A stretch of DNA of 14,791 nucleotides from Actinomycetes bacterium (lineage in GTDB: Bacteria > Actinomycetota > Acidimicrobiia > Acidimicrobiales > CADCSY01): the NCBI GenBank assembly GCA_025464025.1, contig JAODBP010000292.1:1-14791 (forward strand). The letters are read 5' to 3'. Under the pieces are notes generated by a model. It had not been told where the DNA came from, made no database searches, and saw only the letters and a program-made list of their open reading frames with translations. The position numbers and the translations under genes were made by a program. Below, piece by piece: positions 13,118-14,791 of the stretch (position 1 is its first letter; the number at the start of each line of letters is the position of its first letter).

Positions 13118-13142
13118 GAAGCCGCCCCCCTGGGGCGGCTTC
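13118..13142. terminator. Bidirectional intrinsic terminator
   Basis: GAAGCCGCCCC (13118-13128) and GGGGCGGCTTC (13132-13142) form a perfect 11-bp stem with a CCT loop. TTGCGTTT follows on the plus strand. It lies between the convergent stops of the 57-aa gene (13095) and the WS/DGAT gene (13159) and can serve both. The minus-strand side ends in a stem AA pair but lacks a good T-tract, so termination should be strongest for the plus-strand gene. Confidence 0.85.
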
Positions 13143-13158
13143 TTGCGTTTCGGCCCTC

Positions 13159-14529
13159 CTAGGCCAGGGCGAGCAGCTCGTCGTACGACGAGACCATGCA
13201 GTCGCGCAGGAGCTCGGCGTCCCCCACGGCGGCGAGGTCGACCAGCAGGCCCATGTCCAGGCGACCGCCCATCGACATCGTCGTCAGGTTGAACGCCGTG
13301 CCGGCCATGGGGCCGAGCGGGTGGTTGCCGAGGATCTTGGCTCCGGCCACGTAGAGCTCGAACGGGGCACCCCGCACGTTCGAGGTGGTGAAGTCGACCG
13401 TCCCCACCTGCTGGCGGGCCGCCTTCAGCAGCACCGGTGCCGGCAGGTTGTGGAGCAGCCCGGCCAGCGAGGGGGCGAAGGACAGGCCCGGCTCCGACCG
13501 GGTGGCCGCGATCGTCGCCTGCACCGCCTTGAACCGCTCGACGGGGTCGACGATGCCCGTGGGCACGAGCATCCGGCTCGGCGTGAAGGCGTTCGAACCG
13601 TCGTTGTCGGCCGTGCGGGTGCTGATCGGCATGGCCATCCGCAGGTGCTCGACGTCGACCCCCCGCTCCCGGTGGTAGGCGCCGGCGGCGCCCACGGCCC
13701 CGGCCACGAACAGGTCGTTGACCTTCCCGCCGAGCCGTGTCGCCGCCGCCTTGGCCTGGTCGAGGGGCAGGCTCAGCACCTCGAGCCGGCGGCGGAGCGA
13801 CCGCTCGCCCCAGAGCGGGGAGCACGACGGGTCGGTGACGGCGACCTGGCGGAACGCCGAGCGCACGGCTTCGACCGCCTCGCTGGCCCGCGCCGGCGTG
13901 CCGAGCGGGTTGGCCACGGCGACGACGGCCTCGCCGGCCGCCCGACGGGCCAGGTCGAAGGGTCGGCGCAGGGCGTCGACGGGGGAGAAGCCCCGGCCCT
14001 CGGGCTCGGGCTCGCCCGGGTCGCCGAACATCGACTCGGTGGCGTCGCGGTCGAGGTCGAGGAACTGGGCCGACAGGCGCACCCCGCCCTCGCCGTCGGC
14101 GATCGTGTGGTGCAGCTTCTGGAGGAACGCCCCTCGTCCGTCGGCCAGGCCGTCGACGACGACGAACTGCCAGAGGGGCCGGGCCCGGTCGAACGGGTCG
14201 GTCGAGAGCAGGGCGGCCATGTCGAGGAGCTGGCGCTCGGAGCCGGGCGCGGGCAGCGACACGTGGCGGACGTGGAAGTCGAGGTCGAAGTGCGGGTCGT
14301 CGTCCCACTTCGGTGAGCCGTAGCCGGGGGGCTCGACGACGCGCTGGCGTAGGCGGGGGATCCGCTGCACGGTCGTGGCCATGCGCACCCGGAGGCGCTC
14401 GACGTCGAGGGGTCGGTCGGTGATGGTGACGTTGGCGAACGCCGAGCGCAGCACCGGGTCGTCCTCGAGCGCCCACATGAGGGCTTCGTGGTCCGACATG
14501 CGCCGGTCGAACCGCACCCGCTTCGCCAT
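13159..14529 (-). CDS. WS/DGAT wax ester synthase/diacylglycerol acyltransferase
   Basis: This 456-residue protein has the usual family length (about 450-480). The active-site motif HHxxxDG is intact as HHTIADG (140-146). Other family landmarks are MSDHEALMWALE (11-22), PLWQFVVVDGL (118-128), the NDLFVAGAVGA segment (271-281, ND motif), PISTR (301-305), TSNVRG (382-387) and the C-terminal SMGGRLDMGLLVD. The enzyme transfers the acyl group of acyl-CoA to long-chain alcohols or diacylglycerol to make wax esters or triacylglycerol, usually at the membrane or lipid-inclusion surface. The ATG at 14529 lies 6 nt after TACAGT, giving a leaderless start. The frame is open further upstream, but without family residues. 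It likely draws on the same acyl-CoA pool as the thioesterase at the other end of the window. Confidence 0.95.
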   Translation of the reverse strand: MAKRVRFDRRMSDHEALMWALEDDPVLRSAFANVTITDRPLDVERLRVRMATTVQRIPRLRQRVVEPPGYGSPKWDDDPHFDLDFHVRHVSLPAPGSERQLLDMAALLSTDPFDRARPLWQFVVVDGLADGRGAFLQKLHHTIADGEGGVRLSAQFLDLDRDATESMFGDPGEPEPEGRGFSPVDALRRPFDLARRAAGEAVVAVANPLGTPARASEAVEAVRSAFRQVAVTDPSCSPLWGERSLRRRLEVLSLPLDQAKAAATRLGGKVNDLFVAGAVGAAGAYHRERGVDVEHLRMAMPISTRTADNDGSNAFTPSRMLVPTGIVDPVERFKAVQATIAATRSEPGLSFAPSLAGLLHNLPAPVLLKAARQQVGTVDFTTSNVRGAPFELYVAGAKILGNHPLGPMAGTAFNLTTMSMGGRLDMGLLVDLAAVGDAELLRDCMVSSYDELLALA

Positions 14530-14535
14530 GGGCGG

Positions 14536-14541
14536 ACTGTA
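14536..14541 (-). promoter_or_regulatory. -10 hexamer TACAGT for leaderless WS/DGAT start
   Basis: On the minus strand TACAGT matches TAnnnT, followed by 6 nt (CCGCCC) and the ATG at 14529. No -35 resembling TTGACA was found at 16-18 bp. Confidence 0.5.
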
Positions 14542-14602
14542 CGACGGCACGCTCGCCGAGCGCCCGTCCGGGCTCAGAGAAGATTTCAGTGCCGGGAGGC
14601 CA

Positions 14603-14639
14603 GGCGGCCGGAGGCTCGATCTCGCGGCCTCCGGCCGCC
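14603..14639 (-). terminator. Long GC-rich hairpin downstream of the truncated terminal gene
   Basis: GGCGGCCGGAGGC (14603-14615) and GCCTCCGGCCGCC (14627-14639) form a perfect 13-bp stem with an 11-nt loop. It begins 46 nt after the stop of the minus-strand gene entering from the right. No T-tract follows, as in many high-GC actinobacterial terminators. It could instead insulate the WS/DGAT promoter from readthrough. Confidence 0.55.
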
Positions 14640-14685
14640 GCACGCGAAGCCATCTCGGTGCGCTCCGCAGGCGCCCCGACACGCC

Positions 14686-14791
14686 CTACCTCGGCAAGGT
14701 GAAGTGCTTGAACTCGTTGAGCTCGGGCCAGCCGACGAGGGTGTCGAGGATGCGGTCGATGGCCGCCGCGCCGCGCACCGCGGCATCGGCC
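14686..14791 (-). CDS. C-terminal fragment of an unidentified protein (truncated by window edge)
   Basis: The minus-strand frame gives ADAAVRGAAAIDRILDTLVG followed by WPELNEFKHFTLPR and a TAG complementary to 14686-14688, 35 codons in all, with the 5' end beyond the window. The residue use (amphipathic helix, then an aromatic end) looks protein-like. The competing open frame on the same strand is Ser/Arg/Pro-rich and looks like a shadow. A hairpin follows at a sensible distance. I cannot assign a family from this tail. Confidence 0.55.
   Translation of the reverse strand, partial: ADAAVRGAAAIDRILDTLVGWPELNEFKHFTLPR

Noticed and set aside
13096..13158. A further small gene between the terminator and the WS/DGAT stop
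   Set aside because: Only the terminator fits. The open frame through it is a shadow.
14530..14682. Extending the WS/DGAT protein upstream to a start at 14682
   Set aside because: The extra 51 residues are Arg/Ser/Pro-rich, cross the 13-bp hairpin and lie upstream of the TACAGT promoter. WS/DGAT proteins normally begin near the MSxxEALMW motif, which fits the ATG at 14529.
1..14791. CRISPR arrays, tRNA/rRNA genes, insertion sequences, att sites
   Set aside because: No regularly spaced repeats, no tRNA-like cloverleaf with a TTCGA loop in context, no transposase motifs and no terminal inverted repeats were found by eye. A tRNAscan or IS search would be the decisive test.

Overview
The window looks like a chromosomal stretch of a very high-GC actinobacterium. 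Three F420-type (LLM-class) oxidoreductases, a WS/DGAT wax ester/triacylglycerol synthase, two PAS/GAF-GGDEF-EAL proteins and frequent GTG or leaderless starts fit the class Acidimicrobiia best. That placement is inferred from gene content and composition, not from a marker gene. No rRNA, tRNA, CRISPR array, transposase or phage gene was seen.

Layout. 4-165 (-) is a 53-residue small protein, divergent from a double-hotdog acyl-CoA thioesterase (236-1033, +). A two-gene minus-strand unit follows: a degenerate GHKL/anti-sigma-like protein (1965-2360) and an SDR oxidoreductase (1042-1956). It is divergent from an LLM oxidoreductase (2390-3364, +) across only 29 bp. Next comes a c-di-GMP block: GAF-GGDEF-EAL (3328-5163, -) preceded by a 57-residue Cys-rich protein (5219-5392, -), an FkbM-type methyltransferase (5482-6303, +), and PAS-PAS-GAF-GGDEF-EAL (6316-8763, -) preceded by a second LLM oxidoreductase (8807-9688, -). 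An SDR (9829-10617, +) then overlaps a third LLM oxidoreductase (10614-11447, +) by 4 nt. On the minus strand, an 85-residue SH3-like protein (12506-12763) is translationally coupled to a fusion of an N-terminal SAM methyltransferase and a C-terminal Mug/TDG-type mismatch DNA glycosylase (11454-12506). A 57-residue orphan (12922-13095, +) ends at a strong bidirectional terminator facing a WS/DGAT acyltransferase (13159-14529, -). The 3' end of one more minus-strand gene closes the window.

How the parts fit. The metabolic genes (thioesterase, two SDRs, three LLM enzymes, WS/DGAT) suggest lipid or acyl-CoA and redox chemistry, but not one single pathway. The most interesting layer is small genes and their promoters. 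A perfect 17-bp element (182-198 and 5408-5424) lies upstream of two unrelated small minus-strand genes. In both it places CTGTCA exactly 11 nt before an nAnnnT hexamer and 6-7 nt before ATG. This is the geometry of the mycobacterial RecA-independent (PafBC) DNA-damage promoter. The glycosylase operon is preceded by TTGTCA with slightly different spacing. Two of the small proteins also carry terminal pentapeptides resembling the beta-clamp-binding motif QLxLF. Together these suggest an undescribed small-protein and DNA-repair set; this is a hypothesis. Many other genes begin 5-7 nt after an nAnnnT hexamer, so leaderless transcription appears common here.
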